From Macrotis lagotis (taxonomy: Eukaryota > Chordata > Mammalia > Peramelemorphia > Peramelidae): 64,000 nt of DNA. The notes beneath the pieces are model-generated. The model did not search any database. It was given only the letters and a program-made list of their open reading frames with translations, and had not been told where the DNA came from. A program made the position numbers and the translations under genes. Location: assembly GCF_037893015.1 (NCBI RefSeq), contig NC_133658.1, forward strand, positions 426,837,890 to 426,901,889, written 5' to 3'. Shown here in pieces: positions 14,281-26,534 of this stretch; position 1 is the first letter of the stretch; the number at the start of each line of letters is the position of its first letter.

Positions 14281-15205
14281 ATACCAAAGAGAAAATTTCC
14301 TACAAATGATTAGATGACTCTTATAATGAAGTGACAAGCAGTGATCCATGATCTGATCATACTGTACTCCACATTTGCATAGCCCTTCCCCTAGCTCAAC
14401 CAGATATGATCCATGAGGCCATCTCATCCTGATGTAGTACCCACATGGTAGGGTTGAGCATAACATCAGCACCTTTTTACTTCAAGTTCAGTGTTGGATT
14501 GGAATGAGGCATTCACATTATTGAAGAGTTAACAAAAGATTTATTTTGTCCTAAGACAACAAAAATATTCAAAAAGAACAGTGGGACACATAACTTTTAT
14601 AGATACATTTATATCCTGCTCCCAACTTCCCCACCTACCTTCCCTTCTCCTAGAGAAATGTATCTTAATCAGTAGATGTTATGGTGACTCCTATTGTCAT
14701 CAAAGATCCATCATATTGGAGGAGATCTGACACCATGTGGTTGAAACATTTTATGTCCTTAGTTGATCAACTTCTTTGGAATAGTTTTGTTAATTTTTAG
14801 GGAAAACTAATGTTTGATGAAGGGAAATTGGGAAGCCAGGTCTTAATCCAAAAGAAAACTGAGTTTAGAATGGAATGCATCCAAGGGCCCCAAATTACTA
14901 AAGGCTTCTGAATCTAAGACAAGTAAGTGCTATTTTTACCCATTCTAACAGGCTATTTCTGAAAATGGACATGTACTGCTGCTCTTATGGAAGCGGTCTG
15001 AGCTGCTGAATGGAAATTCCCTACAGACAGAGTCACTGTGTAAAATATGAAACCTAAAAATTGTTCAGTTCTGTATAGTAATACTATTGACTCAATACAC
15101 ATTCAGATTTTTTAAAAGGCATTTTTTCCCTTCACTTAAGTGGCTAGTTATTTTAGTGTCATATAAACAAAGCAGTTCTAAAATTCAAAAAATAGTATAG
15201 GGATT
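14281..15205. other. No recognised feature
   Basis: No coding or repeat pattern that I can name. Confidence 0.5.
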
Positions 15206-15209
15206 TTTT

Positions 15210-15345
15210 TTTCAAGAGCATTCAATGGAGTATAATATGATCTGGGTTCTAGTCCCTGTTTTACTGCTCTCCAACTATGTCATTGGGCAAGTCATTTCCC
15301 ATAAATGGTCTTATGTTCTTTTCTATAAAATGAAAGTGTTAGAAT
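15210..15345 (+). mobile_element. MIR SINE fragment
   Basis: Visible elements in order are gatctgggttctagtccc, tatgtcattgggcaagtca and ttctataaaatgaaagtgttaga. Confidence 0.75.
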
Positions 15346-16089
15346 AGGTCTTCTCAAAATGTGGTCCAGAATCAGTGAAGATCTCTGCAAACATTTCAGG
15401 GACTTTGCTAGATTTGATGTTTTTAGAATAATCTCAATATGTTTCATTTCTAATATGGTAAATATTCTAGTATGCTAAGATATCTATCTTATTGACAGAT
15501 AAAAAGCTTGACAGTTAATAGAGAAAATGATCATTTCAGCAATAGCAAGAATAACACCAACCACAAGGATCAAGGATTCTCATTCTCCTTTGGAAATGAA
15601 AAATTTCCTTTGAAATGAGTTGGATGAAATAGATTTGTCTAGTAAAATCACTTTCCAGCATTGAAAAGGGAAAGACATGAATCAATGAACAACAGTTTTG
15701 TACTCAGACATCAGGGATCTTCCAGTAAATGAGACAGCAAACAGCTGGAGCCTTGGCATAATTGTGAATTATGAACAGTCTAGCTTTTGGCAGCCTTCCA
15801 CAACCTCCAGTTTTCCATCCTCTCTCCCCTCAGTGTATCCTGTGTCACATTCCCTGAAGGTCTTGTTTTAAATTTGATATGAATTGATGCCTGTTAAGAT
15901 GTCAAGTCACATCAACTTTTAGAAACTTCTTAAGAGACTGAAGAGCCTTTATGTCTCAGAAAAAGAATTGTTAATGGTACCCTATTTCATAGAATTATTA
16001 AGAAGGAAGGATTTGGGGAAGTAAATATAAAGTGGAAGTTAAAAAATCTGGGTTGGAGTCCAGATTCTGGGAAAATTAGGAAATAGGTT
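15346..16089. other. Mostly unassigned; possible old repeat at the left end
   Basis: The stretch 15350-15470 (ctcaaaatgtggtccagaat and onward) has the look of an old dispersed mammalian repeat. The rest shows nothing recognisable. Confidence 0.35.
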
Positions 16090-16094
16090 GGTAT

Positions 16095-16440
16095 ATAAAC
16101 AACACTGAATTTGAAGTTAGAAGATCTGGGTTCAGGGCAGCTAGGTGGTGTAGTGGATAAAGCACTGGCCCTGGAGTCAGGAGTACCTGGGTTCAAATCC
16201 GGTCTCAGACACTTAATAATTACCTAGCTGTGTGGCCTTGGGCAAGCCACTTAACCCCGTTTGCCTTGCAAAAAAAAACCCCTAAAAACAAAAAAGAAGA
16301 TCTGGGTTCAAAGCCCATTTGTGGAATCATTTCCCTTTTCTAAGTATTTAGTTTTCTCATCTGTAAAATGGGTGGATTCATAGTCTCAGCTTTCAAGCTG
16401 GGAGGGACTGCAGAGGCTCTCGACCATACATGAGATAGTA
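16095..16440 (+). mobile_element. Old CORE-SINE interrupted by a WSINE1
   Basis: The two outer parts (16095-16134 and 16295-16440) form one older SINE of MIR/Mar-1 type: gaatttgaagttagaagatc, then agtattt, then ttctcatctgtaaaatgggt. The WSINE1 at 16135-16294 splits it. Confidence 0.75.
16135..16294 (+). mobile_element. WSINE1-type CORE-SINE with 16-bp TSD
   Basis: Full-length plus copy: gggcagctaggtggtgtagt head, ggttcaaatccggtctcag B-box region, ttaataattacctagctgtg, gcaagccacttaaccccg and an A-rich tail. The target duplication agaagatctgggttca is identical at 16119-16134 and 16295-16310. Confidence 0.95.
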
Positions 16441-17480
16441 AGTGCCCTATTCATTATTTAATTAAGAAAACTGAGGTTTTGAGAAGTAGAGACTCATCTT
16501 CCAGCATAACCATAGTAATTAGCAGTCAAGATTTAATCCACAGATTCCAAAGCAAGTACTCTTTCTGGTACAACTCCTTCATCCTTATTATAATTGGATT
16601 TGATTTCCTTGCTCTTTGTTATTTAAAGAGTTTCCTTAACTTGCTCTGTTTCTTCATTTACAAAGTAATTTACAAAATAATCTTTGCTCTCCATATTTCC
16701 TAAGGTTGTGACAAAGGAAATCCTTAAGAAACTTTGAGGTAAAATGGAAATGGGTAAACAGGCCACTAAAGGATTGAGAGTAGGGGGAGATTTGGGGAGC
16801 AAAGAATCCTGACCTGTGCTCTTTAAACTATATCTTTATTATAACTATGGTTAAATTAAAATTCTAGGGTCCTCTGAAAAAGCCAAAATTGAGAGAAAAT
16901 TTACCAATATATCCTTCTACTTGTAGCACAGAAATTTGGCTAAGGCAAATGCATAGACTGGAGCCCTTACTCTGCCTCTTTCCAGCTCGACCACAAAATA
17001 TACAACTCTATTTGAATTACATCTTTTTTTCCTGGGTGAGTTATGAAAACTTCCCATTTTCCTAGAACTTGTGAGACTGACCAAGTCTCCTGTGAGTCTC
17101 CTCTCCTCCCACCTTGTGTTTCCTTGTGGCTTTCCAAAAGTCACTGGACCCTAGCCAACCTAAGCTTAGACTTCAGAGTTGATTGAACCTGAATCTTGCT
17201 CCTTAAAAAAATAAAAAATCATTTTGTATTGTTTCCCAAACGCTTTCAGCAATTGGAGGGCATTTCATCATCCACACTGCTTTTATTTGGTGTTTCTAAA
17301 AGAGTTGTAAAAATGCAGGCAAAAAAATAGAAAAAAATTAAAATGAAGGCAAAACAGCCACATAGGAAACATCTAGCACCAGTTCCAATATTTCAAGCAC
17401 ATAATTGCTCTAGGAGTTTTCTTTGGTCATACTCAGATATTTGTTTATGTACACATATACACACTCCAGATATAGATCAT
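16441..17480. other. No recognised feature
   Basis: Roughly 1 kb with only short unrelated frames. No exon or repeat signature is seen. Confidence 0.5.
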
Positions 17481-17484
17481 AGGC

Positions 17485-17605
17485 TCATAGATTCTAGAAT
17501 TAAAAGGAAACTTAGAGAGCATCTAGTTTAATCCTTTTACTCTACAGATAGGAAACTGAAGATCTTGAAAGGAGATTCTCATGGTCAGAGGTATATAGAT
17601 GTGGG
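17485..17605 (-). mobile_element. MIR-related fragment, antisense
   Basis: It contains catctagtttaatccttttactctacagataggaaactgaag in the usual antisense MIR context. The head is missing. Confidence 0.55.
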
Positions 17606-17670
17606 TAGAGATAAGGAGACAGATGTGTGGCTTCAATATAGATAAATGAAAATTGTATAGATGGATTGAT

Positions 17671-17796
17671 AGGTGTGTGTATGTGTGTTTGTGTGTGTAT
17701 ATGTGTGTGTTTGTGTGTCTGTGTGTGAGAGACAGAGAGACAGAGACAGAGAGAGAGAAAGAGACAGAGAGAGAGAGAGACAGGGAGAGAGAGAAA
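17671..17796. repeat. Compound (TG)n-(GAGA/CAGA)n microsatellite
   Basis: Interrupted TG repeats at 17671-17727 run directly into GA/CAGA repeats. Open frames on both strands here (Ser/Leu- or Arg/Glu-repeat products) are artefacts of the repeat. Confidence 0.92.
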
Positions 17797-17799
17797 AAG

Positions 17800-18944
17800 A
17801 GGAGAGGTACTGTAGAGGACATAAAGACAAGTAAGGTTAAAGCTACCTTTATCTATGTTTATATTTATATCTATCTCTCTCTTCTATAGTAGTATCAAAA
17901 AGTGGCTAAAAGACTAGCTTCAAAATTAGAAAAATCATGTTTAATGATCTCTTCTTGAATTTTGCTAGGAATCAAAGTCAAACTCATTGGTTACAGTTAA
18001 CAGATTCTATTCTCAAGTTTTTAAAAATTGCCCTTCACTATACCAGTGGGCCCCTTTCCCATTTTTCTTGATCTTTCATTTCTCATTAATAGTGGCTTAT
18101 TCAGTCATATCTGCAAGTTCTTCTAATATCTGAAGTTTTGGGTCAAGTGTCTTGAATTCATCAAAACTAATTAATTAACTCTTATACTCTTCTTACTTAC
18201 CTTGTTTATCAATTCCTTGTTAGTCATATTTGTTATTTACAGATCAAAAGTTATTTACCTTGGCAGGGTGGGGATGGGTGTGAGACCAAAAACAAACAAA
18301 AATTAACAGCTCTGTCTTCTCCCTGTTACCAAATTATCACCATCCCATTCACTCTAAGAAACAATCTTCACTCTTCTTTAGACTTCATGTTTTCCCCATT
18401 AGAACTTTAACCAATTTTTTTTTTGCTGTCCTTAGTTTCTTTTTAGAACCTCAGCCTATCCTCAACATCAGTACTCATTACACTTGTTTTAGAATATCCT
18501 CTGTTATCCATTCTTACTTTTATCTTTTGTATAAATCTTTTTTTACAAAGATAGCGTGGTTGGTGACTTCAAATTACATCTATAGTGATTTCTTCAGCTT
18601 TTTCCTACATTTCCTCTTCAATAGAATGATTTCAATTTTTGTTTTCATAATTTTATTCTGGGAGCTTCCCATCTCTCCTGGACTGTTTTTCTTTCAGAAA
18701 TGTAGTACCTGGAATGCTAACCTTCTTCTGAACGTTTAAAATCAACTTTTCTCAGTTATAGGGACAGGTCATAGTATACCTAGATTTCCTCTCTTCTATT
18801 ACAAATTCTAAGAAGGAGTAATCATTTCTCATCACACTCTCTACAACTCTCCAAAAATGAGTGAAAAGTTTCAATCATTTCTATGCTTTAAACTGTTCTC
18901 ATTAATTCAACTCACATCTGGTATTCTCCTTGCTGATTACTCTA
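17800..18944. other. No firmly recognised feature
   Basis: Pyrimidine-rich AT-rich DNA, possibly very old LINE remnants, but nothing I can assign. Confidence 0.4.
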
Positions 18945-19310
18945 CCTTTTGAAGGATGAAGTTATCATTAAAATATTTCAAGAAGGTATTAGAGACCAGC
19001 TATGGACAATGTTATCCCCATCCAGAGGAAGAAAAGCAAAACAAAACATAAAACACACACAAAAACCCCGCAACCCTTCAGAATCTGATGAACACTTTAT
19101 AAAAATTATCTCTTATGAATCTCTTTCCCTTAGTTCTAATTCCTCTTATGAAAATAGCTAATCTGTAAACATGTTTATCAAATATATGTATGTAAAATGC
19201 TAACCTTACTGTTCACAGCTGAGGAGAGGGGGGTGGGAAGGGAGAGTAGAAGGAAATTTTGTAACTTAAAAGTATTCACGTGCATATGGATGAAAATTAA
19301 TTAATGAAAA
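18945..19310 (+). mobile_element. L1 3'UTR-like end
   Basis: The order atggacaatgttatccccatc, a gaggggggtgggaagggaga G-rich stretch and aattttgtaacttaaaagta followed by an A-rich end is that of a marsupial L1 3'UTR. It is 5'-truncated. Confidence 0.55.
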
Positions 19311-21255
19311 AGAAGGTTTTAGCTACTTTGTTCTGGTAGGAAGATCCCAGAGATATCTAGATAATCAAAGTTTGTATGTGCTACTATTGCATGCCTCTCT
19401 ACTAGACTGGTGATCTATTCCCCAATTCTCATTGATTTTTTTCCCTAGGTGACCTGAAGTGTACTCTGATGTCAAAACTCTTATATTCCTCCCTAAATTA
19501 AATTATATCCCGACATTCTCTATAACACATTCCCTTCTAGTTTTTGGATTTACTCTTGCAATTATGTCTTCTTAATAATACAATACTACTACACTCTCAT
19601 TGCTTATCTGTTACTTTTGAAAAAAAGGATAACCATTTTATACTCTATTCCAGGAATGTGTTTTATCCCAACATATCTTAGTTACATCGCTTTGCACTAA
19701 GACCCCAGATTCTTCTTTCTTAGTTTTTAAATAGTGAAAATTTGTACAGGCATTTGAGATCATGGATTTTACTTCTGAATCCTTTTCTTAAATTTTATCT
19801 CCCATTTACTTTGAAAAATTTCAACTGTTATCCTCTCTATTTCAATTTAGTCTATATGGTTTCTAACTTGCTAGATAAACTTGAATAGTTTTCTCTTGTC
19901 CTTATTAGTTTAGAGACATTTAGAGATGTAAAACGTCAGGCATATATACTTTCACGACTTTCCTTAGATAACCTTTATTTTTGACCAAAAGCATATTATC
20001 CTACTATTTTCTCAGATGCCACTTTCTTAGCCAGATGTTAATATCTCCAATACACTGTATGTATGTGTGTGTGCATGTATATGTGTGTGTATGTAAAATC
20101 TTCTTCATATGTTTCTTTCATATGTTTCTGTCTTACTCCATCATTCCTAACAGGGCAAGAAGCCACTTCTTCTCAAGAGTATTCAGCTCTCTCATCTTCA
20201 GAAATAGTCTCAACTTTGGCTTTTGTATTTCCAGGTGTACATTTGTCCTCTCCTCCCTTCATATTCTATGTGATATTCTACTTTCCAACTTCTTGAAAAA
20301 AATAATTTTTCTTCTTTGCCAATTCAGGTTCCTTTTATGCCCAAAGTGAATTTTTTTTCTGGTTGTGTCATTGTTTGCTTTGTTTAGTTTCTTTTGGAAT
20401 TTCATTTTTTTTGATAACTTGAAATATGGAGAGCTGTTTATAGGATCCCTTCACCTTCTTTTTAAGGAGAGAGATATGTATGTACTTAAAACATAAATGG
20501 CAACAATTTGACTGTGGTAAAAGTGCAAATATTGAGCATATTGAAAGACAATATAAAATTCACCCTGCTGAAGGAGATTTTGAACCTTGTCTTTTAAGTT
20601 TTTTTTCCTAAAACTATTTGTAGGTAGTTTGTGTAAACATTACATACAAAATCTATTTAAAACTTTTATAATGCATTATCACTTCCAAATTACTTGATGG
20701 CTACATACAACTTCATTTTCTTAGTCTCAGAAATGCCATAATTGTAACTCAAACTTTCCATTCCCTTATATCAATCTGCGGTTTTGCCAACTTGCCCCAC
20801 TCTCCAAACCTGCTTTATCTACCAGCGTAGCTATATTCATCTCATTCTTACTTTCCTTGGGATTTCCCTTCTCCTTTTCCTTCTCTATATCTCCTTCTTG
20901 AGACCTTCTCATCAGATATTCACTTGCAAATTTTCCTGAATTCTCCTATGTCCCTCTCTTCTTCCTTCAATCTTTTCCTAAAGAAGACAGGAAGAGAATC
21001 AGGATATGGAGATTTTTGTCCTTTAAATATTCTTCAATATGAGCCAGATTTCTTAAAATTTCTCATCACAAAATTTATTTTCTGTTATCCTTCACAACTC
21101 CAAATCCCTCCAAATGACTCATACAATTTTCTTTTCCCTATTAGGTTCAAACCATTCTCTCTTCTCTCAAAATTTCTCCTATTACATGCAAAAGTGAATC
21201 TGCAAGTGAATATACCTATATTCCTCTCTGTACCTGAATCCATAACTATATATTA
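19311..21255. other. About 1.9 kb without assignable features
   Basis: The frames at 19981-20349 and 20063-20296 overlap each other, are cysteine/phenylalanine-rich and have no domain. The frame at 20924-21262 is equally uninformative. A short TG/TA run lies at 20063-20092. Confidence 0.45.
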
Positions 21256-21257
21256 TC

Positions 21258-21425
21258 TATAGTTGTATCTGGAATTCTTAACCTTTTTAGGATTATGGAT
21301 CACTGTGGAAGTAGTAGAAGCCCATGGACTCTTCAGAATAATGTTTTTAAATATGCAAAATAAACTTCAGAGTATTACAAAGGAAATAAATTATTTTAAA
21401 ATAGTTATAATTTTTTTTAAAAAAT
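21258..21425 (+). repeat. Old dispersed repeat of unknown family
   Basis: The string gaattcttaacctttttagg and later agaataatgtttttaaatatgc plus ggattatggatcactg resemble a dispersed repeat pattern common in marsupial DNA. I cannot name the family. Confidence 0.4.
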
Positions 21426-21429
21426 GGAC

Positions 21430-22254
21430 TTCAGTTTATTTTTAGTTATTTCTATATAATCTTTCTCTCTTGATAACATGTCTACATAATTTATATTTAT
21501 ACAATAGGATAGGGAGGAAACTGCTAAACTAAAGACATATATACTTGTTTTTACCATTTCCAGAGGGTTAAATAGAACATTCGCAGATATTCCCTGCCTG
21601 ATTCACATCCAACAAAGAATATCTGTTTGTGGACATGTGTGACTGAGGGAATGGTACTGTACAGTGATGAAGATTTTTCTCATTGGTTATGGCAGCAGAA
21701 CAACCTGTTTCAAGAGTTACTGAGCCAAAACATGGCATATACAAAAGATTTGACTTGACTGTCTCTTGATCTCTTTTCTTTCTTGGTACTGGGAAAGACA
21801 AGGATTGTTGTGAGCTACTGGATAGGGGAGGAATAGTAGGTTTCATCCCCCTATGGTCACTGTGTATCTGTGAGCACATGGTGACTATTTCTTATATTTT
21901 TTTCTTGGTCCTAGGTGAATGAATATTTCAAGAAAGGAATGACCAAATAATTGTGAGAGTTTGAGAGACACTGAGATTCTTGAAGACTTCCCACCACTGA
22001 CTGAAAGTAATAGTAGAAGTCACCATTGTGGTAGAGGCTAACAGAGAAAGTGCCTGTAGACAGATATGGAAAGAACATCTACTAAAGACAAAGATTGCAG
22101 CAGCTTCAGAGATCAGAAAAGCTAGCTATAAAATCCAGAAAGGCAGATATATACTCAAAGACCGGCAGAGAGCTATGTGGAGCTTCATGAAGGCTTCATG
22201 AAGGGACATAAAGAGAGAAAAAGACTTCCTGGATCAAAAGCTGAGTTTTCTTTT
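21430..22254. other. No recognised feature
   Basis: The 103-codon minus-strand frame (21568-21879) shows no domain, and there is no splice or promoter context that makes it convincing. Confidence 0.5.
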
Positions 22255-22319
22255 TACACATACACATACACAAAAATATATGTATGTATATATGGAACCA
22301 TATATATATGTATATATAC

Positions 22320-22369
<50 letters not shown>
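22255..22369. repeat. Compound (TACA/TATG)n-(TA)n-(TG)n microsatellite
   Basis: A CATA-type tract passes into TA repeats and then into a clean TG run at 22336-22368. Confidence 0.93.
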
Positions 22370-22370
<1 letters not shown>

Positions 22371-22594
22371 GTTTGGAATATTGTTCTATAACAATTTGAT
22401 GTACCTTTTCTGCAAATGTCTTTTCAAAAAGCTAATAGAACTTGACTGATAATATGGTACCTGGTAGTTAGGATCCAGCAGTCCAGAATAATACCCTAGA
22501 ACCCTGAGACAAAGCCAAACTACTGGTGTGAAACTAATTTGAGAGAGTGAGTCTAGAAAGGATACCACATATATCTTTATGTCTTTGTCTATAT

Positions 22595-22790
22595 CAGCAG
22601 AATTACATAATGGACTAAAAAGACCAGCCTTGAAGATTTAGGTTTAAGTCATGCCTCTCACACACAAAGGTTGTATGTCACTAGACAAATTACTTAATCT
22701 CTCTATTCTAAGTAGCTCTCTAAGATTATGCATTTCAGAAAAGGTATTGACTTACATTAGTGGATGTAATTTTTCTCATATGGGATTGAT
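22595..22790 (+). mobile_element. Ther-1/MIR SINE
   Basis: It contains tcactagacaaattacttaatctctct and, at its right end, gaaaaggtattgacttacattagtgg, which is the extended 3' region of Ther-1/MIR. Confidence 0.65.
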
Positions 22791-22892
22791 GGGTTGGTAA
22801 AGATGCAAATCTGTGCATTTGACTCTTTATTTAGATCTAGGTCCACATTTATCTTTTTTGCATCTGCATTTCTAGAAAGATAGGCAAAACGG

Positions 22893-23155
22893 GTAGTCAA
22901 AATGGGGCAACCAATTGGTGTAGTGGATAGAGTATTGGGTTTGGATTCAAGAAGATCATAATTCAAATCTGGCCTCAGACACTTTTTAGTTGGGTGACCC
23001 TGGGCAACTCACTTCACCATGTTTGTCTCAGTTTCCTCATCTGTAAAATGACTGGAGAAGGAAAAGGCAAACAACTCAGTATCTTTGCCAAGAACTCAAA
23101 TGAAGTCATGAAGAGTCTGAAATGACTGACATAACTGAACAATAATAACATCAAG
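22893..23155 (+). mobile_element. Mar-1-type CORE-SINE, near full length
   Basis: In order: tRNA-like head (ggtgtagtggatagagtatt), B-box region, gtgaccctgggcaactcact, gtttcctcatctgtaaaatg, ggaaaaggcaaacaactcag and the terminal gaagtcatgaagagtctgaaatgactgac tail. Confidence 0.88.
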
Positions 23156-23235
23156 GCAAATAAGGTACATATGTAAATCATTATGAAGGTTTAAAGGCCT
23201 ATGGAAAAAAAAACCTGAAGGTCTACAAAATTATA

Positions 23236-23525
23236 AAGGGCAGCTGGGCAGATGGAGCACCAGTTCTAGAGTCAGGAGGACCTGAATACAAATCTGTCCT
23301 CAGACACTTGACACTTCCTAGATATGTCACCTTGGGCTAGTCACTAAAATCTGATTATCTTATTTTTAGGGTCATCTTGAATCATCCTGATCCATATCTG
23401 CCCACTGGACCCATATGGCTCCGGAGGAGAAATTGAGGCTGGTGACTTAGCACAGCAACCCCTCACTCAAATCCAATTCAAGTTAATGTCATGTTATCAC
23501 CTCCCCTGATGTTGAGAATGAAGTT
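23236..23525 (+). mobile_element. tRNA-derived SINE with RTE-like tail
   Basis: A WSINE/Mar-like head (gagcaccagttctagagtca, tcaggaggacctgaatacaa) continues into ggtcatcttgaatcatcctg, actggacccatatggctccgg and the conserved caatccaattcaag-like stretch. The minus-strand relative at 24352-24625 has the same order. The 3' end resembles the RTE tail at 32600-32640. Confidence 0.75.
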
Positions 23526-23529
23526 ATAA

Positions 23530-23790
23530 ATAAGCATTTATTTTTATATCTGAATATATAAAATATAAATAACATCAATATTAAATTAATATTTAACAGC
23601 TGTATATATCATTTATATAATTATTGTTCAATAAATAGGAATAATAAATAATATTTGTATAATAATTATAATAATATTATATATTATTGCATACATATTA
23701 AAATAAATAAATATAAATAATATAAACATAAAATAAATATATTATAAATAATATCAAAAAGTATAAATAAGCATTTTTCACTAATAATAA
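23530..23790. repeat. (ATAAATA)n-like AT-rich low-complexity tract
   Basis: About 260 bp of nearly pure A and T with irregular ATAAATAATATT motifs, directly after the SINE tail. Confidence 0.85.
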
Positions 23791-24311
23791 TTATTCCCCT
23801 AAAATATTTAAGAATAATTTTATGGAATATTCAATACCAGATCCTTGAGCTCTTGGCAAAGCAGACTTTCCTTGAATATATGCTCCTTGATATTCATTCC
23901 CCCGACTGGAGAAAAGTTAGAGAAGAAAGGAAGACAGGAAGGTAGGAAGAAGGACAGAGGTGACCCAGGTATTGGGCTAGTTGGGCTAGTCAAAATACCT
24001 TCATTCTCAATCTATTTTCTTTAATAATTTATAAGGGAAGAGGTAGGTTTGTGGTTTCATCAGCACATATCCTTCCTTCCTCTACAAATGGAAACTGTAG
24101 TCCATCCATACCTCAGGAAACTGTTAAATATTTAAATATTTAGTGATGCTAGGTTTTCTGTGTTGGTTAATGCTCTGACTTTGGAATCCCAGAGAGGAGG
24201 AAGGAAGCTTACACTGAGCATTACTTTCAACAATGAGGTATTTGAAGAGAAAAAGAGAGGAAAAAAATATGGCAGAGAAGGATGTTGCATGATTTAGAAA
24301 GCACACTTAAT

Positions 24312-24351
24312 GATGATGATGATGATGATGATGATTATGATGATGATAATG
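24312..24351. repeat. (GAT)n microsatellite
   Basis: Thirteen or so GAT triplets with one or two interruptions, located at the tail end of an antisense SINE. Confidence 0.93.
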
Positions 24352-24625
24352 TTTGTCCTTTGATCTTTAAAAAGATCATGACATTATATGAAGCACATGG
24401 TAGGATTTGAGTGAGGGAATGCTGTGCTAAATTCACTTTTTCCTCCAGAACCATCTGGGTCCAATGGCCAGATATAAATAAGGACTACTGGAGATGGCCC
24501 TGGATGCCAATCAATCAGGGTTAAGTGGGGTGAGGCAGAATCCAACCTCCAAGGCCACCTAGCTGCCATTTTGGAGTCAAAAAATGATGGTTTGAATTCT
24601 GACACTGCCACTCAGAAGAAGAGTT
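24352..24625 (-). mobile_element. tRNA-derived SINE with RTE-like tail, antisense
   Basis: It starts with gtttgtcctttgatctttaa, the antisense of the gaacgaaggacaaac RTE-like end, then gatttgagtgagggaatgct, ccatctgggtccaatggcca and ccacctagctgccatttt at the tRNA-like head. It belongs to the same family as 23236-23525. Confidence 0.75.
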
Positions 24626-24639
24626 AGTAATTAATTCTG

Positions 24640-24980
24640 GTTCCTGGAATCAACAAGATAAAACAAACTGGGGTTAAGAAGGATACTCAATCATTTTCAA
24701 GACAAAGTTGGGACAGGGTTTGAGAGTGAGGAGAGGGTCACTAAGTTAGGAAGCAGGCAAAGGACCAAGTGGGAAAGAAGTTCATCTGGAATATTAGGGT
24801 AGGAGGGAGATGGCTGTGGTTAGAGAAGTTAAGCATGCCATCTAGTAGCTTTCTAGTTTTATTAATTATTATTGATTATTGGATAATAATCCCTACTGTT
24901 TCTATTTGGTAAAGCAGTACAGGTGCTGTCAGAGGTCTTTTAATTTCAGTGTCCTAGGAAAAAGCCCAAGTTGCCCTTGT
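24640..24980. other. No recognised feature
   Basis: Purine-rich unique-looking DNA. Confidence 0.45.
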
Positions 24981-24984
24981 TTGG

Positions 24985-25115
24985 TTGTGACTGTGTTGTC
25001 ACTCTCCTTTTGATCTCCCTCTCTCTGGGGTCTCCATTTTACATCTGTAAAATGAGGGGGCTGTACTAGATGATCTCTAATGTCTCTTTTAGTTGTAAAT
25101 AGAAGGATAAAATTA
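24985..25115 (+). mobile_element. MIR-related SINE fragment
   Basis: It contains ccattttacatctgtaaaatgagggggctgtactagatgatctctaatgtc, the 3' part of a widespread MIR-related SINE. Confidence 0.6.
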
Positions 25116-25119
25116 GCTA

Positions 25120-26084
25120 TAAATACTTGAATAATATGTGAAAGTTAATTCTGTTTCACTGACCATCTGGAACCACCCAAATGGAAAAATGCCACTTGTT
25201 ACTTATCCTGTAGTCCTTAGAGGTCAAGGAGGGAAAAGCCTCCACTGCCTCTAATTGGGTTCTCCTGGAAAGCTTAGAGACTTAAAAAAAATTCCCTTTT
25301 AAAAAAAGGGGGAAAAAAGCCCAGTGCTCTTCAGGCAGATTTTTTTTAGGCTCTCATTTTATGGCTTTTGGAGGATGATTTTGGCGTGGGCAGATGGGGA
25401 GAAATAGTGGTTACAGTCTTCAGAGGTTAATAATTCCTGGAAAATCTTCTGGCAAACATCACTGCCCTGAAATTTCACAGAAAAGGTTCATTTGACTGTG
25501 CCCAGGCTAAATGAGTTTTTTGTCTTCATGTCCTTCCCTCGTGGAATTATGAGTTTGCATGTTGCCTTTTACACAAAAGTGAGGGGTCTCTGCCAAAATA
25601 TACAACACTTTTCTCTCCAGAATTCTTTCTTTATTTACTCTGGAGTTTGAAGACTTGCATTGGAGACATATCTTATGCCAGTGATATTTCTCTGGGGCTA
25701 TTTGCTGAGTTGTCCTCTCATTTTCAGACGGAGGTTAGCACTGAGCCATCATGTCCATGTCATATTCAAACATTCTTAAGTTCTACAGGCATAGGTAAAC
25801 ACTGCGGAATAAATCTATGCCTCAAGGCAGAATACTAATTGATGGGACCTTTCTTTATTGTAAATGTCACTTTTTTGAGGAATAGGCTTCTTTGTCTTTC
25901 AGAACAGGCACCTGGCTCTGCTTGTTATAGCTGAGTCCAAAATGATTTGCTGTTGTTTTTTTGTTTGTTTGTTTTTGCAAATGCATGAGTCAGTTTTGAG
26001 GTCTGTAATAGGTTGTGGTGGGGCGGGGGCTCAAATCCCATCCAAAATACATAGTCACCAGAAAGCCCTCTTTCCAATCCTTAG
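25120..26084. other. Repeat-poor block of nearly 1 kb
   Basis: No SINE, LINE or microsatellite is seen except a short T/G-rich run at about 25953-25977. No long frame occurs; the 63-codon frame at 25647-25838 has no start context or domain. Such blocks sometimes hold conserved non-coding elements, but nothing here proves it. Confidence 0.4.
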
Positions 26085-26282
26085 CTGAAGAGGCAGAGCA
26101 ATTTAGTAGAAAGAGCCAGCTCTGATTTTGATATGTTTTAGCCAAGTGACCCTGGACAAGTCCTTCGCTTTGTTGAGTCTCAATCTTCTCACCTATAAAG
26201 TGAAAATAATTCCTGCACTATATCCCTAATAGTGTTTTTGGGAGTAAAGTGTTCTATAAAGTGTGATACAAATAAATTCATC
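26085..26282 (+). mobile_element. MIR SINE
   Basis: gaaagagccagctctgattt, caagtgaccctggacaagtcc, gagtctcaatcttctcacct and a gtgttctataaagtgtgata end are in MIR order. Confidence 0.8.
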
Positions 26283-26289
26283 TGTTTTT

Positions 26290-26531
26290 GTAGCTTTTTG
26301 TTGTTGTTCAGTCATTGCTGACTTTGACCTTATTTGGGGTTTTCTTGGTAGAGATACTGGAGTGGGTTGCCCTTTCCTTTTCTAGCTCATTAAGAAACTG
26401 AGGCCAATAAGATTGAGTGACTTGCCCAGGATCACATAGCTGCCCAGTGTCTGAGGCTGTATTTCAAGTCAGGCAGAAGATTCTTCCAGACTTCAGGTCC
26501 AGCACCTATCCTTACACTACCTAGCCACCCT
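26290..26531 (-). mobile_element. Mar-1-type CORE-SINE, antisense, near full length
   Basis: It starts at the 3' tail (ttgttgttcagtcattgctg), continues through ggagtgggttgccctttcc, cttgcccaggatcacatagc and agtgtctgaggctgta, and ends at the head cactacctagccaccc. Confidence 0.9.
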
Positions 26532-26534
26532 TTT

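Noticed and set aside
17523-17889. Open frames rich in Ser/Leu or Arg/Glu repeats
   Set aside because: They translate a TG/GA microsatellite and occur on both strands.
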